Assembly: GCA_001801025.1 (NCBI GenBank)
Contig: MGWO01000001.1
Location: 1 to 64,000 of the forward strand
Source: Gallionellales bacterium GWA2_54_124
GTDB lineage: Bacteria > Pseudomonadota > Gammaproteobacteria > Burkholderiales > Gallionellaceae
DNA: 64,000 nucleotides
Reading direction: 5' to 3'
Shown here: piece by piece, positions 28,301 to 36,263 of the stretch
How the letters are laid out: every line of letters starts with the position of its first letter
How positions within the stretch are numbered: position 1 is the first letter of the stretch
Notes under the pieces: model-generated
What the model saw: only the letters and a program-made list of their open reading frames with translations
Told to the model about the DNA's origin: nothing
The model's database searches: none
Program-made: the position numbers and the translations under genes

Positions 28301-28894
28301 CGCAGAAATGTGATTGCAGAAGGGGTAGAGACCGTGGTGCATGGTGATGCCTTGCTGTTGTTGGGCTGTGATCTGGCGCAAGGCTATGGTATCTCGCGAC
28401 CCGTCCCGCCTCAGGATTTTGAGGTTTGGTTGACCCGTTGGGTCACTCCCGAGTCATGGAGGCAACATTCGCTGCAATTACCTAATCTTCACGGTTCTGC
28501 GATTGTTTTTGCAGACGTGGGGCATCGTGCCTGGGTGGCGCGGATTGAAGATTATTTGGCGCATAAAGTGGATGAGTCGCCTCTGATGCAGCATTCTGAG
28601 TGTCATCTTGGTCAGTGGATCAATGGCGCGGGAAAGAGCTATTTTGGACCGTTGCAGGCATTCCAGGAATTGTCAGTCATACATGAGCGGGTTCATGAAC
28701 GGGGCTGCGATTTATTGAAATCACAGGCGGGTGATCGCGAACCGGTCGTTCAGGAAAAATTAATCGAACTCAAGAAATTGCGTGATGATCTGTTAAAAAA
28801 ACTACGGATGTTATGCATGCAAACAGACCCTCCCTCCGGGAGAGGGCTTGATGCCAATGATCAGAATGTTTCGAAACCGCTGCAGGATGCATAA
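25346..28894 (+). CDS. PhnD-PAS-PAS-GGDEF-EAL-CZB signalling protein
   Basis: 1182 residues. A signal peptide (LLVVLLMTLLSISARA), a PhnD-like periplasmic binding domain (about 35-320; AVLAFKPKPDVFAQWQPI, DVVVTNPGHYVL), TM near 328-350, two PAS domains (about 355-600), GGDEF (about 605-770) with LARLGGDEFVAIL and an RxxD site (REGD), EAL (about 790-1035) with GAEALIRW and LDDFGTGYSSLSYL, and a C-terminal CZB zinc-binding domain (about 1055-1125) with GHRAW, ECHLGQW and IHERVH. Both c-di-GMP making and breaking sites look intact. The ligand may be phosphonate, phosphate or another oxyanion; zinc may modulate output. The ATG 21 bp downstream is an alternative start. Confidence 0.9.
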   Translation: MQSRIDVMNFTLRFRLLVVLLMTLLSISARAVENIPQDPVRLAVLAFKPKPDVFAQWQPIADYLESSLQRPVRLSVLNYDELNDAVTHQKVDVVVTNPGHYVLLNHRDLVKSPLVTLINQTGQYELHSFGGVIFTRADSTINALGELSGKRIAIVGTDSLGGYQMQAYELFKLGIEIDRKSSLFVKTGMPHKNVVEAVMDGQADAGFVRDSVLEGMIKDGKLKANQFKIINQQRPVNFPYLVSTPLYPEWPVTVTPHLDEHITRAITVALLSLKSTDPAAVASHLSGFSTPAVYEGVEEVLRELRMAPFDGVPKFTLHDFWSRHFLLVSSLMAILFSLGTLLLAGLYFQNRKERQSRNRFSMLFELSPEPIWLLKEGRFVDCNNCALNLLGYQGKQDIIGKSPCEVSPEYQLNGISAEDLFATVGQTVPGEIRGFDWIHTTPSGAQIIVKVNLAPIKLNGADMLLAVGHDVTEAVKNRESMQLASSVFLHAKEGILITTPAGVILDVNATLIATSGYRREELIGMNPRIFQSGKQSREFYSHMWESILQNGHWAGEIVNKTKCGTEYPGILTISSVKNSKDELTHFVGHFTDISRIKEQEEKLKLLAHYDPLTGLPNRTLKALRLNSAIVQSRRTKRSVAVAFIDLDGFKEINDQYGHAVGDELLVGIAERLKQALREGDTLARLGGDEFVAILTELERIEDAQMVLNRILLAASEDIVTSIGVAQVSASIGVTIFPQDASDADQLIRHADMAMYQAKLAGKNRVHYFDVDQDNVAQARMSVIAGVQEALLQKQFVLYYQPKVNMRTGKVIGAEALIRWMHPERGLIPPMDFLPYIDNHPVELELGDWVIEEAMRQCGIWNKLGLALKMSVNVSANQLQQVDFIQKLSNSLALNSDVLASHIELEILESAALRNIQQTSEVLHALCQLGIGIALDDFGTGYSSLSYLRKLPAGLIKIDQSFVRDMLFDVDDLAIVDGVIGLAASFRRNVIAEGVETVVHGDALLLLGCDLAQGYGISRPVPPQDFEVWLTRWVTPESWRQHSLQLPNLHGSAIVFADVGHRAWVARIEDYLAHKVDESPLMQHSECHLGQWINGAGKSYFGPLQAFQELSVIHERVHERGCDLLKSQAGDREPVVQEKLIELKKLRDDLLKKLRMLCMQTDPPSGRGLDANDQNVSKPLQDA

Positions 28895-29047
28895 GCAGTT
28901 TCACGTCATCAGGCCGTCTTTTGGTGTTATGGTCAGCTGTGCAGGCTGTTGCTGGTAGAAATTCTACTCAGCCCTAATGATCATCCGTTCGGTGCCGTTA
29001 ATCAATTCAGTGCTTCATAAACTTAGCGTACTGAAAGGCGGTTCATC

Positions 29048-29212
29048 ATGAGCAACGCAGAAATGCACTTCAAAAATTCCAGCGATGATACCTCCGCAGA
29101 AATTTCCCGTAATACCGTGCCTGAGATGGATGCCAGAGAACAGATGGTTGCAGCACGCACAGAGCAGCAACGTCTATGCATATTGCGCAGTCTTAATCGT
29201 ACTCGTCGTTAA
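29048..29212 (+). CDS. Small hypothetical protein, 54 aa
   Basis: A short frame below the ORF-track threshold. It starts at an ATG with GAAAGGCGG upstream and encodes a hydrophilic peptide (MSNAEMHFKNSSDDTSAEIS..., ending LRSLNRTRR), acidic first half and basic Arg-rich end. There is no membrane segment or known motif. The ribosome site and lack of competition from other genes support it, but short frames can be fortuitous. Confidence 0.4.
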   Translation: MSNAEMHFKNSSDDTSAEISRNTVPEMDAREQMVAARTEQQRLCILRSLNRTRR

Positions 29213-29815
29213 TTTGTCAGTCCGGTTTTGATGTCTTGCCAGCGTCGGGAGGTTAGGGGGCGATGACTCAATTGCACGTCCGCCTTTTTCGCGGCAATCC
29301 ATACTATTCGTGTCGGTTACTGCATAATACTTAACACAATCCTGTGCCAAGCCCTCGTTCCTAAAGAGTATTTTTGTTTCATCCACAATTTCTGTGGATA
29401 ACTCTGTGGATAATGTGGCCGGTTAAGCCCGTAAAGTACCATTCCGCAAGGGATTTTAACAGGCTGCCTGTTTTTTGTAATTATAAATAGTTATTTATAA
29501 ACAATATGTTATCGTAAGTTTGAGGAGTCCGGGAGTGCGTGTGTGGCGCCAGCCTATATGGCGTATGGTTTTGTGGGTAATGTAGAAAAGTCAATATGTT
29601 TTATGCAGATATTTTTAATAAATTTTTCAAAAAATAACTCCACTTTTCAATCAATAAGTTAGCTGCGCCAGCAATTCTAATTTTGTGCAATGCAGAAGTG
29701 GAGGTGCCGCTGACGGTGATTTGCTTCCGTAAGTTCATTATTGTTTTCCGGGGAAGATAGCGGTTTTCGCAGGCCTAGTGTTAAGCCCCATCAGCGTGTC
29801 GGTTTGTTCCGGGCT

Positions 29816-29851
29816 CCCGCTTCTCGTTCAGAGGAATGAACGAGAAGCGGG
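29816..29851. other. Perfect 15-bp hairpin
   Basis: CCCGCTTCTCGTTCA and TGAACGAGAAGCGGG pair perfectly around a 6-nt loop (GAGGAA). No T tract follows, so it is not a standard terminator. It is the strongest inverted repeat of the non-coding region. Confidence 0.6.
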
Positions 29852-30012
29852 TCGTTCAGGGCGTACTGTGTGCTAACGCACAAAGCGGGTATTAATTTTG
29901 GAGAATAGTTAAGGTGATCCTTGGCTTGCCAAGGATGATGAGTATGAATTAGGCTTGAATCTCAAAAAAATGATTTTTTCCGGTGCTTTCCGGTAAGGCC
30001 GGAAAACATATT

Positions 30013-30043
30013 TTGATAAACGAAAAAGTCGGATTGATATAAT
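30013..30043 (+). promoter_or_regulatory. Possible sigma-70 promoter of PilZ gene
   Basis: TTGATA and TATAAT separated by 19 bp, 42 bp before the PilZ start. The -10 is perfect; the spacer is longer than optimal. Confidence 0.4.
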
Positions 30044-30084
30044 ATGGCGAGTTTATAGCGCGTAAATTACACAGAGCGAATTTT

Positions 30085-30465
30085 ATGGATGTTGAACCTA
30101 GCGAACTTCCTGTTGCGGAGGTTAAAAAATTGCGACTCTCGCACCGTTATCATTTAATGGGTAACGATTGTCTCATCGAAACGACGGGAGTAAAACCGTT
30201 CATTGCAAAAATTTTGGACGTGAGTCATGCCGGTGCGCTGATCCATTCTAAAAAAACTTTTGGTGCGGTAGGGGATGTGATTGATGTTTATTGCCGGATG
30301 AACATCAATGAAGAAAATAGTGTTTTCAATTTAAAGTCCATTATTAAAAGCGTCAGGGTAGAGGACGCTTCGGATTCGGTGATGTATGGAATTGAATTTT
30401 TCGACGTTAGTCGCGAGCTGGAGTTGTTACTGAAGAACTATATTTATAAAGCCTTGACTGAGTAA
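30085..30465 (+). CDS. PilZ domain protein
   Basis: 126 residues forming one PilZ-like domain. RLSHRYHL gives a basic N-terminal stretch, and ILDVSHAGALIHSKK corresponds to the second c-di-GMP contact motif (usual form D/NxSxxG), here DVSHAG. The first motif (RxxxR) is only partly matched by RLSHRYH, so ligand binding is probable but not assured. PilZ proteins are c-di-GMP receptors that act on flagella, pili or polysaccharide. It would be a natural receiver for the cyclases and phosphodiesterases upstream in the window. Confidence 0.8.
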   Translation: MDVEPSELPVAEVKKLRLSHRYHLMGNDCLIETTGVKPFIAKILDVSHAGALIHSKKTFGAVGDVIDVYCRMNINEENSVFNLKSIIKSVRVEDASDSVMYGIEFFDVSRELELLLKNYIYKALTE

Positions 30466-30590
30466 GCGCTCCCGTATTTTCAGAATTTCCCGTTATGCTT
30501 GCAAAATAATGGCATGTGATTGAACTGATTATCGTCATATTTTAGATTTTATAATGTGGCTGGCTGAGCCTCAGCTAGGAATGGACATCG

Positions 30591-30794
30591 ATGAATAGGC
30601 AGAGCGCAGAGGTGGCGGGCAGTGTCATGTGTCATTGCAGTGGCACGCGCCGGGGGCATATTCAAAGTCTTTTCGAGCAAGGCATGGATATGAATGCTAT
30701 TTCCAGGTGGACCGGCGCACTTTCGGGTTGTGGAGGTTGCGAATGGGATATCGCCGATTTTTTGAAGGAACTTGCCACACAACAGCACGGATAG
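30591..30794 (+). CDS. Bfd-like [2Fe-2S] protein
   Basis: 67 residues. MCHCSGTRRGHIQ and ALSGCGGCEWDIADFL give the CxC...CxxC arrangement of the bacterioferritin-associated ferredoxin fold, with about 30 residues between pairs. Bfd proteins bind a [2Fe-2S] cluster and in known cases reduce bacterioferritin to release iron. No bacterioferritin gene is adjacent here. The start at MNRQ has AGGAATGG upstream; a start at the later Met before CHC is possible. Confidence 0.7.
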   Translation: MNRQSAEVAGSVMCHCSGTRRGHIQSLFEQGMDMNAISRWTGALSGCGGCEWDIADFLKELATQQHG

Positions 30795-30874
30795 CCGGAG
30801 TACCGACCCGGAAATAAATAGGCCTTTATCTCGTTTTGGCTATCGCTATTATGTTCCCTGGCATACTGAATAGA

Positions 30875-31069
30875 ATGAAATATCAGCACTACAAGGGCGG
30901 TATCTACGAAATAGTCTGCGAGGCGCGGCTAGAGGCGAATCCGGATGTGCTTCTGGTGATCTATCGGTCCGTGCCGGAGGGTGCTGTCTGGGCTCGCCCG
31001 AAGGAGATGTTTTTTGAGCTCGTAAAGTATCAGGGGCGCGATGTGGCGAGATTTTCGCCTGTTGATTAA
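30875..31069 (+). CDS. DUF1653 family protein
   Basis: 64 residues if started at the Met before KYQHYKGG, the usual start of the family. YQHYKGGIYEIVCEAR, LLVIYRSVPEGAVWARPKEMFFE and the terminal ARFSPVD match DUF1653 throughout. The function is unknown; proteins of this family are small and cytosolic. The longer track frame adds 13 residues that do not fit the family. Confidence 0.8.
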   Translation: MKYQHYKGGIYEIVCEARLEANPDVLLVIYRSVPEGAVWARPKEMFFELVKYQGRDVARFSPVD

Positions 31070-31166
31070 ATGAGCGGGCTTACGCTCGCTCTTGATATAT
31101 GATCGGTCAGCTCATCGTTCCACTCGCCGTTGTTATTGCAAACCTACCCAACATCAAGGCCGTAAG

Positions 31167-32054
31167 ATGTACCCCTCTATAGAAAATTTTGTCGGCAACA
31201 CGCCGCTTGTGCGACTCAAACGTATTCCGGGCAATTCCGGCAATGTACTGCTGGCCAAACTCGAAGGCAATAATCCTGCCGGATCGGTGAAAGACCGGCC
31301 GGCACTCTCGATGATATTGCACGCCGAGCAGCGCGGTGAAATCAAGCCCGGCGATACGCTGATCGAGGCGACCAGCGGCAATACGGGGATTGCGCTGGCG
31401 ATGGCGGCAGCCATGCGTGGCTATAAGATGATACTTGTGATGCCAGAGAATCAGAGCGTCGAGCGTCGCCAGAGCATGCGCGCTTACGGTGCAGAACTGA
31501 TTTTGACTGACAAGGCTGGCAGTATGGAGCTTGCGCGCGATACCGCTGAAGCGATGAGGCGTGCGGGGCAGGGTATTATCCTCGATCAGTTTGCCAATCT
31601 GGATAATCCGCTCGCGCACTACGAGGGAACGGCGCCCGAGATCTGGCGCGACACGGGCGGGACGCTTACTCACTTTGTCAGCAGCATGGGAACGACAGGC
31701 ACCGTTATGGGCTGTGCGCGTTTTTTAAAGGAGCAGAATTCCGCCATTCAGATTGTCGGGGTGCAGCCGGAAGAGGGGGCGCAGATTCCCGGTATACGTA
31801 AGTGGACACCAGATTATTTGCCGAAAATATATGACGGAAAAAATATCGACCGTATTGAACTTGTGAGTCAGAAAGACGCGGAAAATATGACGCGTCGTCT
31901 GGCGGCGGAAGAGGGGATTTTCTGCGGCATTTCATCCGGAGGTGCATTGTCGGTTGCCTTGCGCATTTCGGCGCAGGTTGAAAATGCGGTCATTGTCTTT
32001 ATTGTTTGTGACCGGGGCGACAGATATCTCTCAACGGGCGTGTTTCCAGCCTGA
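31167..32054 (+). CDS. cysM: Cysteine synthase B
   Basis: 295 residues, a fold-type II PLP enzyme. The start at MYPSIENFVGNTPLVRL matches the CysM family; the track's 25 extra residues do not. The PLP lysine lies in NPAGSVKDRP, the substrate loop is EATSGNTGIALA, and SSMGTTGTVMG binds the phosphate. The C-terminal end (DRGDRYLSTGVF) is characteristic. It makes cysteine from O-acetylserine with sulfide or thiosulfate. It seems monocistronic, with fimV-like 66 bp later. Confidence 0.93.
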   Translation: MYPSIENFVGNTPLVRLKRIPGNSGNVLLAKLEGNNPAGSVKDRPALSMILHAEQRGEIKPGDTLIEATSGNTGIALAMAAAMRGYKMILVMPENQSVERRQSMRAYGAELILTDKAGSMELARDTAEAMRRAGQGIILDQFANLDNPLAHYEGTAPEIWRDTGGTLTHFVSSMGTTGTVMGCARFLKEQNSAIQIVGVQPEEGAQIPGIRKWTPDYLPKIYDGKNIDRIELVSQKDAENMTRRLAAEEGIFCGISSGGALSVALRISAQVENAVIVFIVCDRGDRYLSTGVFPA

Positions 32055-32120
32055 TTTAGCCACAAGTCTCGGGAATATGGTTACAATCGGCCGTCCACAA
32101 AAACTCTGTGCGTATTGGTA

Positions 32121-33599
32121 ATGAAAATCGAGGCCGCGCGCTATATAAAACCTATTTTCCTGCTCTGTCTGCTTTGCACCGCTGTTAATACACAGGCGCT
32201 GGTAATGGGCGATTTGCAGGTGAGCAGCAGTCTGGGGCAGCCGCTTAGCGCAAAAATTGCTTTCGCTGATCTGAGCGATGTGGACGTGCAACTGGTGACA
32301 ATTCGTTTGGCCGGAGCGGACGATTACCGAAAACTCGGGATGCAATATCCTGAAAGTCATAAGTTTCGTTTTACGCTGGTCAACGAATCCAGCGCGATGC
32401 TGCCTTTCATTCGTGTTTCCACTTCGTATCCGCTGGATGATCCTTTCATTAATTTGCTGGTTGAAGTGTCATCCCCTGCCGGAAAACTGTTCAAGGCTTA
32501 CACTTTCTTGCTCGATCCGCCCGCTGAATTTTCAGATTATCAGCTGCCGATTGCGTCGCCCTCATCAGACACGTCTCGAGTCGTTCCCGTCAAGGCTGAC
32601 GTGACGCCGGTTAAAGCCCGTGCTCGTCAGGTGAAAAAGCGTAAAAATCCGGGTGTTGCCGTGCGTACCGAGCGAAATTCGCAGATGAAACTTGCCATGT
32701 CACTCTCCATCTCGAGCTATGATTCGGCTCAGGCTGACAGTCGCGATGCGTTGCAAGAGGAACTGATTGCCAAGGAAAAAGCGTTGCAGGAACTGAATCT
32801 GCAACTCGGTGAAATGCAGACGGTGATCAAATCACTGCAGGACAAACGGGCACTGGTAAGCCCATCGTCGGTCGAGGCCGTCTCTCCGCTCGTTGGTGCG
32901 TCCATCGAGATTCCGCTCGAAGCGCCGGTAGTGCAAGCTGCCAAAACGCCGCCTGAAAAAAACGAGCTCAATACGGTATTGGCCATTATTGTGTTTCTTT
33001 TGGCCGGGATAGGAGGGAGTGTCTGGCATTTTAAATTCCGGCGCATGCACTGGCAACGCGGCCCGTTCGACGAGGTACATGAAGAAACAGCACCTGTTGT
33101 GGAGGCTGAGGTTCAGGACTGTCGTCCGCCGCTAATTAAACCTGAACCGCCTGATGCAACGATGCCGTTTCCGACAGCTCATGCGCCCTTTACTTCGCAG
33201 GCCGTTGTGGCTGAGGATATGCCACCTGCCGCAGTTGAACACACAGCACCCCTTACGTTTGAAAAAATAACCGTGGGTGAGAGGACGATAGAGACAGCGG
33301 CTTATGCCGAACGCGCCGTACCCCCTGAATACGCGATCCTGATGGAGGCTAACCGCCATTTGCGCGCAGGCAATGATCAGCTGGCTGAAGCTTCGTTGAA
33401 TCAGGCAATCGAAGCCAATCCGAAAAACCTATATGGTTATCAGGCGTTGCTGGGAATCTACGAGAAACGCGCCGATCTGCCAGGTTTCGAGCGTATCGTG
33501 CAACAAATCAAAACGCTGGGCGAGGAGACGGCTTTCAAGGAGGCTGCTGTCCGTGGTCGCGCACTGGATCCTGAAAATTTGCTCTATCAAACTGCCTGA
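32121..33599 (+). CDS. Short FimV-like protein
   Basis: 492 residues. A signal peptide (IFLLCLLCTAVNTQAL), an N-terminal FimV domain (about 25-140; GDLQVSSSLGQPLSAKIAF, FTLVNESSAMLPFIRV), a coiled coil (about 205-245), one membrane helix (LAIIVFLLAGIGGSVW, near 290-307), an acidic Pro-rich linker, and a C-terminal TPR-like FimV end. FimV proteins bind peptidoglycan and support type IV pilus assembly, polarity and cAMP signalling. Classical FimV is about 900 residues with LysM and lies by truA; this one lacks a visible LysM and is half the size. The ATG follows a GTATTGGTA leader. Confidence 0.82.
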   Translation: MKIEAARYIKPIFLLCLLCTAVNTQALVMGDLQVSSSLGQPLSAKIAFADLSDVDVQLVTIRLAGADDYRKLGMQYPESHKFRFTLVNESSAMLPFIRVSTSYPLDDPFINLLVEVSSPAGKLFKAYTFLLDPPAEFSDYQLPIASPSSDTSRVVPVKADVTPVKARARQVKKRKNPGVAVRTERNSQMKLAMSLSISSYDSAQADSRDALQEELIAKEKALQELNLQLGEMQTVIKSLQDKRALVSPSSVEAVSPLVGASIEIPLEAPVVQAAKTPPEKNELNTVLAIIVFLLAGIGGSVWHFKFRRMHWQRGPFDEVHEETAPVVEAEVQDCRPPLIKPEPPDATMPFPTAHAPFTSQAVVAEDMPPAAVEHTAPLTFEKITVGERTIETAAYAERAVPPEYAILMEANRHLRAGNDQLAEASLNQAIEANPKNLYGYQALLGIYEKRADLPGFERIVQQIKTLGEETAFKEAAVRGRALDPENLLYQTA

Positions 33600-33607
33600 T
33601 CTTCCGA

Positions 33608-34537
33608 TCAGTCTCTGAATAGCGTTAATATTTCTTCCTGTTTGTTCTTGATGGCGAGCTTTTCAGCGGTGTCGCCGTCGCGTGTTTTAAGCGACCGGTC
33701 TGCGCCTCGGTTGAGCAGCAATCGGACGATTTCAACATAGCCTGATGCTGCGGCTTTATGCAGCGCGGTATAGCCGTCATTAGCCTGGTTGTCGAGATTT
33801 GCACCGCATTCAATCAGCAAGTCGACGACTTCAGGATGATTGCGCGCAGCCGCCTGCATCAGTGCGGTCCAGCCAAAATTATTTTGGACATTAATTTTTG
33901 TGTGCTGCTCAAGCAAAACTCTGGCACAGGCGGTATGTCCGCCAAAAGCCGCCCAGTGCAACGCGCTGTTGCCGCCCAGATCGAGCGCGTTGACATCGGC
34001 GCCGTGTCCCGTCAACAGCCAGACGATCTCTTTATGACCGTTGAACGCCGCTGTCATTAAGAGTGTCCATCCGCGATTATCGAGAATTTCGGTGTTGCTG
34101 TTGGCTTCGATAAACAGCGCAATGGCGGCGCGGTTCCCCGTCTCAGCCGCGGAAAAAAATCCTTCCGGCGTACACAGAACCCCAAGCTTTGAGAGTTCAA
34201 TCTTGATTCTCTGTTCAGGGGATGTCCATTCAGTCGCCGGATTGGCCGTGAAGTGGACAAAGGAGCCAGATGCGGCCGCCCAGATGTCTTTGTGCTTGTT
34301 GGGCGCTTCCTGTGCTGCGTGAACCAGACTCAGGTGCATGATTTCTGCGGCAATTTCAGGAGGGAATCCTGCGCGATCACCGCGATCACTGACCATCAGC
34401 TGCATGAAATAATCGTCAATCCCTTCATCGTCCCAAAGCGACATAATCGCTTCCAGAATACGCGGGTATTTGCTCTCCAGTGCATAGGGATAATGCTCGG
34501 TTTTTCCACCTAGTATCCTGAGTAATCGCTGATTCAT
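33608..34537 (-). CDS. Ankyrin repeat protein
   Basis: 309 residues. The first ~150 are unrecognised; residues about 155-305 form four to five ankyrin repeats (RGWTLLMTAAFNGHKEIVWLL, GNSALHWAAFGGHTACARVLL, FGWTALMQAAARNHPEVVDLL, DGYTALHKAAASGYVEIVRLL). Ankyrin repeats bind proteins. There is no signal peptide or membrane segment. The ATG overlaps the amiC stop (ATGA), implying translational coupling to the cell-wall amidase; whether they work together is unknown. Confidence 0.85.
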   Translation of the reverse strand: MNQRLLRILGGKTEHYPYALESKYPRILEAIMSLWDDEGIDDYFMQLMVSDRGDRAGFPPEIAAEIMHLSLVHAAQEAPNKHKDIWAAASGSFVHFTANPATEWTSPEQRIKIELSKLGVLCTPEGFFSAAETGNRAAIALFIEANSNTEILDNRGWTLLMTAAFNGHKEIVWLLTGHGADVNALDLGGNSALHWAAFGGHTACARVLLEQHTKINVQNNFGWTALMQAAARNHPEVVDLLIECGANLDNQANDGYTALHKAAASGYVEIVRLLLNRGADRSLKTRDGDTAEKLAIKNKQEEILTLFRD

Positions 34538-35823
34538 GGCGCTGTCATCCTTGTCAACTGTGCAATGTTGTGTCTGGATAATGCAGGGTTTTGGGCGAAG
34601 TAGCGTTTAATACCACCCAGTACTGCATTGGCTAGTTTGGTCTGATAGCTCTCATCGTTTAGTTTTGCTTCTTCGCCGGGGTTGCTGATAAATGCGGTTT
34701 CCACCAGGATCGAAGGGATATCCGGTGATTTGAGTACCGCAAATCCGGCTTGCTCCACATGGCCGCTATGTAAGTCGTTGATGTCGTTCAATTCGCCTAG
34801 TACGTGTTTGGCCAGACGTATGCTGTCACTGATTGTGGCGGTCTGTGACAAGTCTAGCAGGGTTCGGGCAAGGTAGGGATCTTTGACGGCAATGTTAATG
34901 CCGCCGATCAGGTCGGCCTCATTTTCTTTCTTGGCTAGCCAGCGTGCGGCGGTGCTGGTAGCTCCATGTTCTGAGAGCGCGAATACCGACGACCCGTGTG
35001 CATCGGGCCGGATAAAGGCGTCGGCGTGTATCGAGACGAACAGGTCGGCGCGTGCTTTGCGTGCCTTGACGACACGTACGCCCAGCGGGATGAAATAGTC
35101 GCCATCGCGGATCAGGAGGCAGCGCATGTTGAGCGTTTCATTGACCAGCGTGCACAGGCGGCGTGCAATGGCTAATGTTACATCTTTCTCATGTGAACCG
35201 CGCGCGCCGCGCGCGCCGGGATCTTCTCCACCGTGTCCGGCATCAATGGCGATAATCAGGGTGCGTGCGCGCAGTTCAGGTGCGGGTTTTTCAAGTGGTG
35301 TGGCTTCCCGTTCGATATTCCCGGGTCTTTGGGCTGTGGGGCTAGCCGGCTTGTCCTGATCTAAGAGTGCCATCATCGGGTCGGCGGGAATAGCCGGATA
35401 TACATCGAGCACCAGCCGGTAGCCGTATTCGCCTACCGGATTGAGGTCGAATAACTGCGGTTTTACCTGACTTTTCAAGTCGAGCACCAGACGCACGATA
35501 CCAGGTTTGAAGCGGGCGACGCGCACGCTTTTGATATAGGGATCGTCATGATTGAGCTTGCCAGTGAGTTGCTTGAGGGTGTCGCCTAACTCAACATCTT
35601 CTAAATCGATGACCAGACGATCGGGGTTGTCCACGGAAAAAATAGTGTGGCGGATAGCCTGTTTTGATTCTATCGTCAGTCGGGTGTAGTCCTGCGCGGG
35701 CCAGACGCGCGTGGCGGTGATTTCGATGGCCGCGAGTGCGGGAATTTGCCACAGTAGGAGCGCGGACATCAGCAGCCCGTGAAGATAAGATTGCAGTCTT
35801 GAGTTTATAGTTGCTTTAAACAT
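34534..35823 (-). CDS. amiC: N-acetylmuramoyl-L-alanine amidase AmiC
   Basis: 429 residues. A signal peptide (LHGLLMSALLLWQIPALA), an AMIN domain (about 30-130; RLTIESKQAIRHTIFSVDN) that targets the enzyme to septal wall and envelope, a Pro-rich linker, and Amidase_3 (about 185-420) with zinc ligands in IDAGHGGEDPGARG and SIHADAF and a terminal ILVETAFISNPGEE. It cleaves the amide between MurNAc and the stem peptide during cell separation. The start overlaps tsaE by 19 bp; the longer track frame reads into tsaE and is not used. The tsaE-amiC order is conserved in many proteobacteria. Confidence 0.93.
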   Translation of the reverse strand: MFKATINSRLQSYLHGLLMSALLLWQIPALAAIEITATRVWPAQDYTRLTIESKQAIRHTIFSVDNPDRLVIDLEDVELGDTLKQLTGKLNHDDPYIKSVRVARFKPGIVRLVLDLKSQVKPQLFDLNPVGEYGYRLVLDVYPAIPADPMMALLDQDKPASPTAQRPGNIEREATPLEKPAPELRARTLIIAIDAGHGGEDPGARGARGSHEKDVTLAIARRLCTLVNETLNMRCLLIRDGDYFIPLGVRVVKARKARADLFVSIHADAFIRPDAHGSSVFALSEHGATSTAARWLAKKENEADLIGGINIAVKDPYLARTLLDLSQTATISDSIRLAKHVLGELNDINDLHSGHVEQAGFAVLKSPDIPSILVETAFISNPGEEAKLNDESYQTKLANAVLGGIKRYFAQNPALSRHNIAQLTRMTAP

Positions 35824-36263
35824 GCGTGTCCCATTGCGGTGTTGCCTGTGAGGATGGCGCAGCGTCCCAGCGGCAGAATTTCGAGTTCGATGAGCAAATC
35901 GGCTGGCGGCACCGGTGCTTTGTCCGGCCATTCGATCAGCAGAATATTATGTCCGTCAAATTCGTCACGGAAGCCTGCGGCTTCCCATTCATACTCATCT
36001 TGCAGACGATACAGATCAAAGTGGCGCAAGTCTAGTCCGGAGGCATGGTAAGGTTCCAGTAACGTGTAGGTCGGGCTTTTTACACGGCCGGTATAGCCCA
36101 ATGCATTTAAGATGCCGCGTACCAGACAGGTCTTGCCGGCGCCCAGATCTCCTTGCAGATGAATGACCATGCCCGGCTGCAATTGCGCGGCCAGACGCGC
36201 CGCCAGTTCGAGCGTTGCATTTTCATCGGCAAGGTTAATTCGGCTATCATCGGGTTTATGCAA
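35805..36263 (-). CDS. tsaE: tRNA threonylcarbamoyladenosine ATPase TsaE
   Basis: About 152 residues. Walker A is LQGDLGAGKTCLVRG, and VKSPTYTLLEPY, HFDLYRL and LLIEWPDK match TsaE. It is the ATPase partner of TsaB and TsaD in t6A37 modification of ANN-decoding tRNAs. No ATG is available: the frame opens with TTG at 36278 or TTG at 36263. The second has GAGGAA at 8 nt and is preferred. Its start codon directly abuts the queG ATG on the opposite strand. Confidence 0.9.
   Translation of the reverse strand: MHKPDDSRINLADENATLELAARLAAQLQPGMVIHLQGDLGAGKTCLVRGILNALGYTGRVKSPTYTLLEPYHASGLDLRHFDLYRLQDEYEWEAAGFRDEFDGHNILLIEWPDKAPVPPADLLIELEILPLGRCAILTGNTAMGHACLKQL

Larger units (their letters stand above)
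29213..30084. other. AT-rich non-coding region with DnaA boxes and hairpins
   Basis: About 870 bp with no convincing gene. Two perfect DnaA boxes TGTGGATAA (29393-29401, 29405-29413) lie next to a one-mismatch box TCATCCACA (29379-29387), with another near-match at 29572-29580. An AT-rich tract follows (about 29460-29640). Further right are three hairpins (29816-29851, 29917-29936, 29987-30005). The function is unknown; origin-like, DnaA-titrating or structured-RNA roles are possible. Confidence 0.5.

Noticed and set aside
29174-29386. 70-codon minus-strand ORF
   Set aside because: Ends within the small plus-strand gene and starts beside the DnaA boxes; no ribosome site or family.
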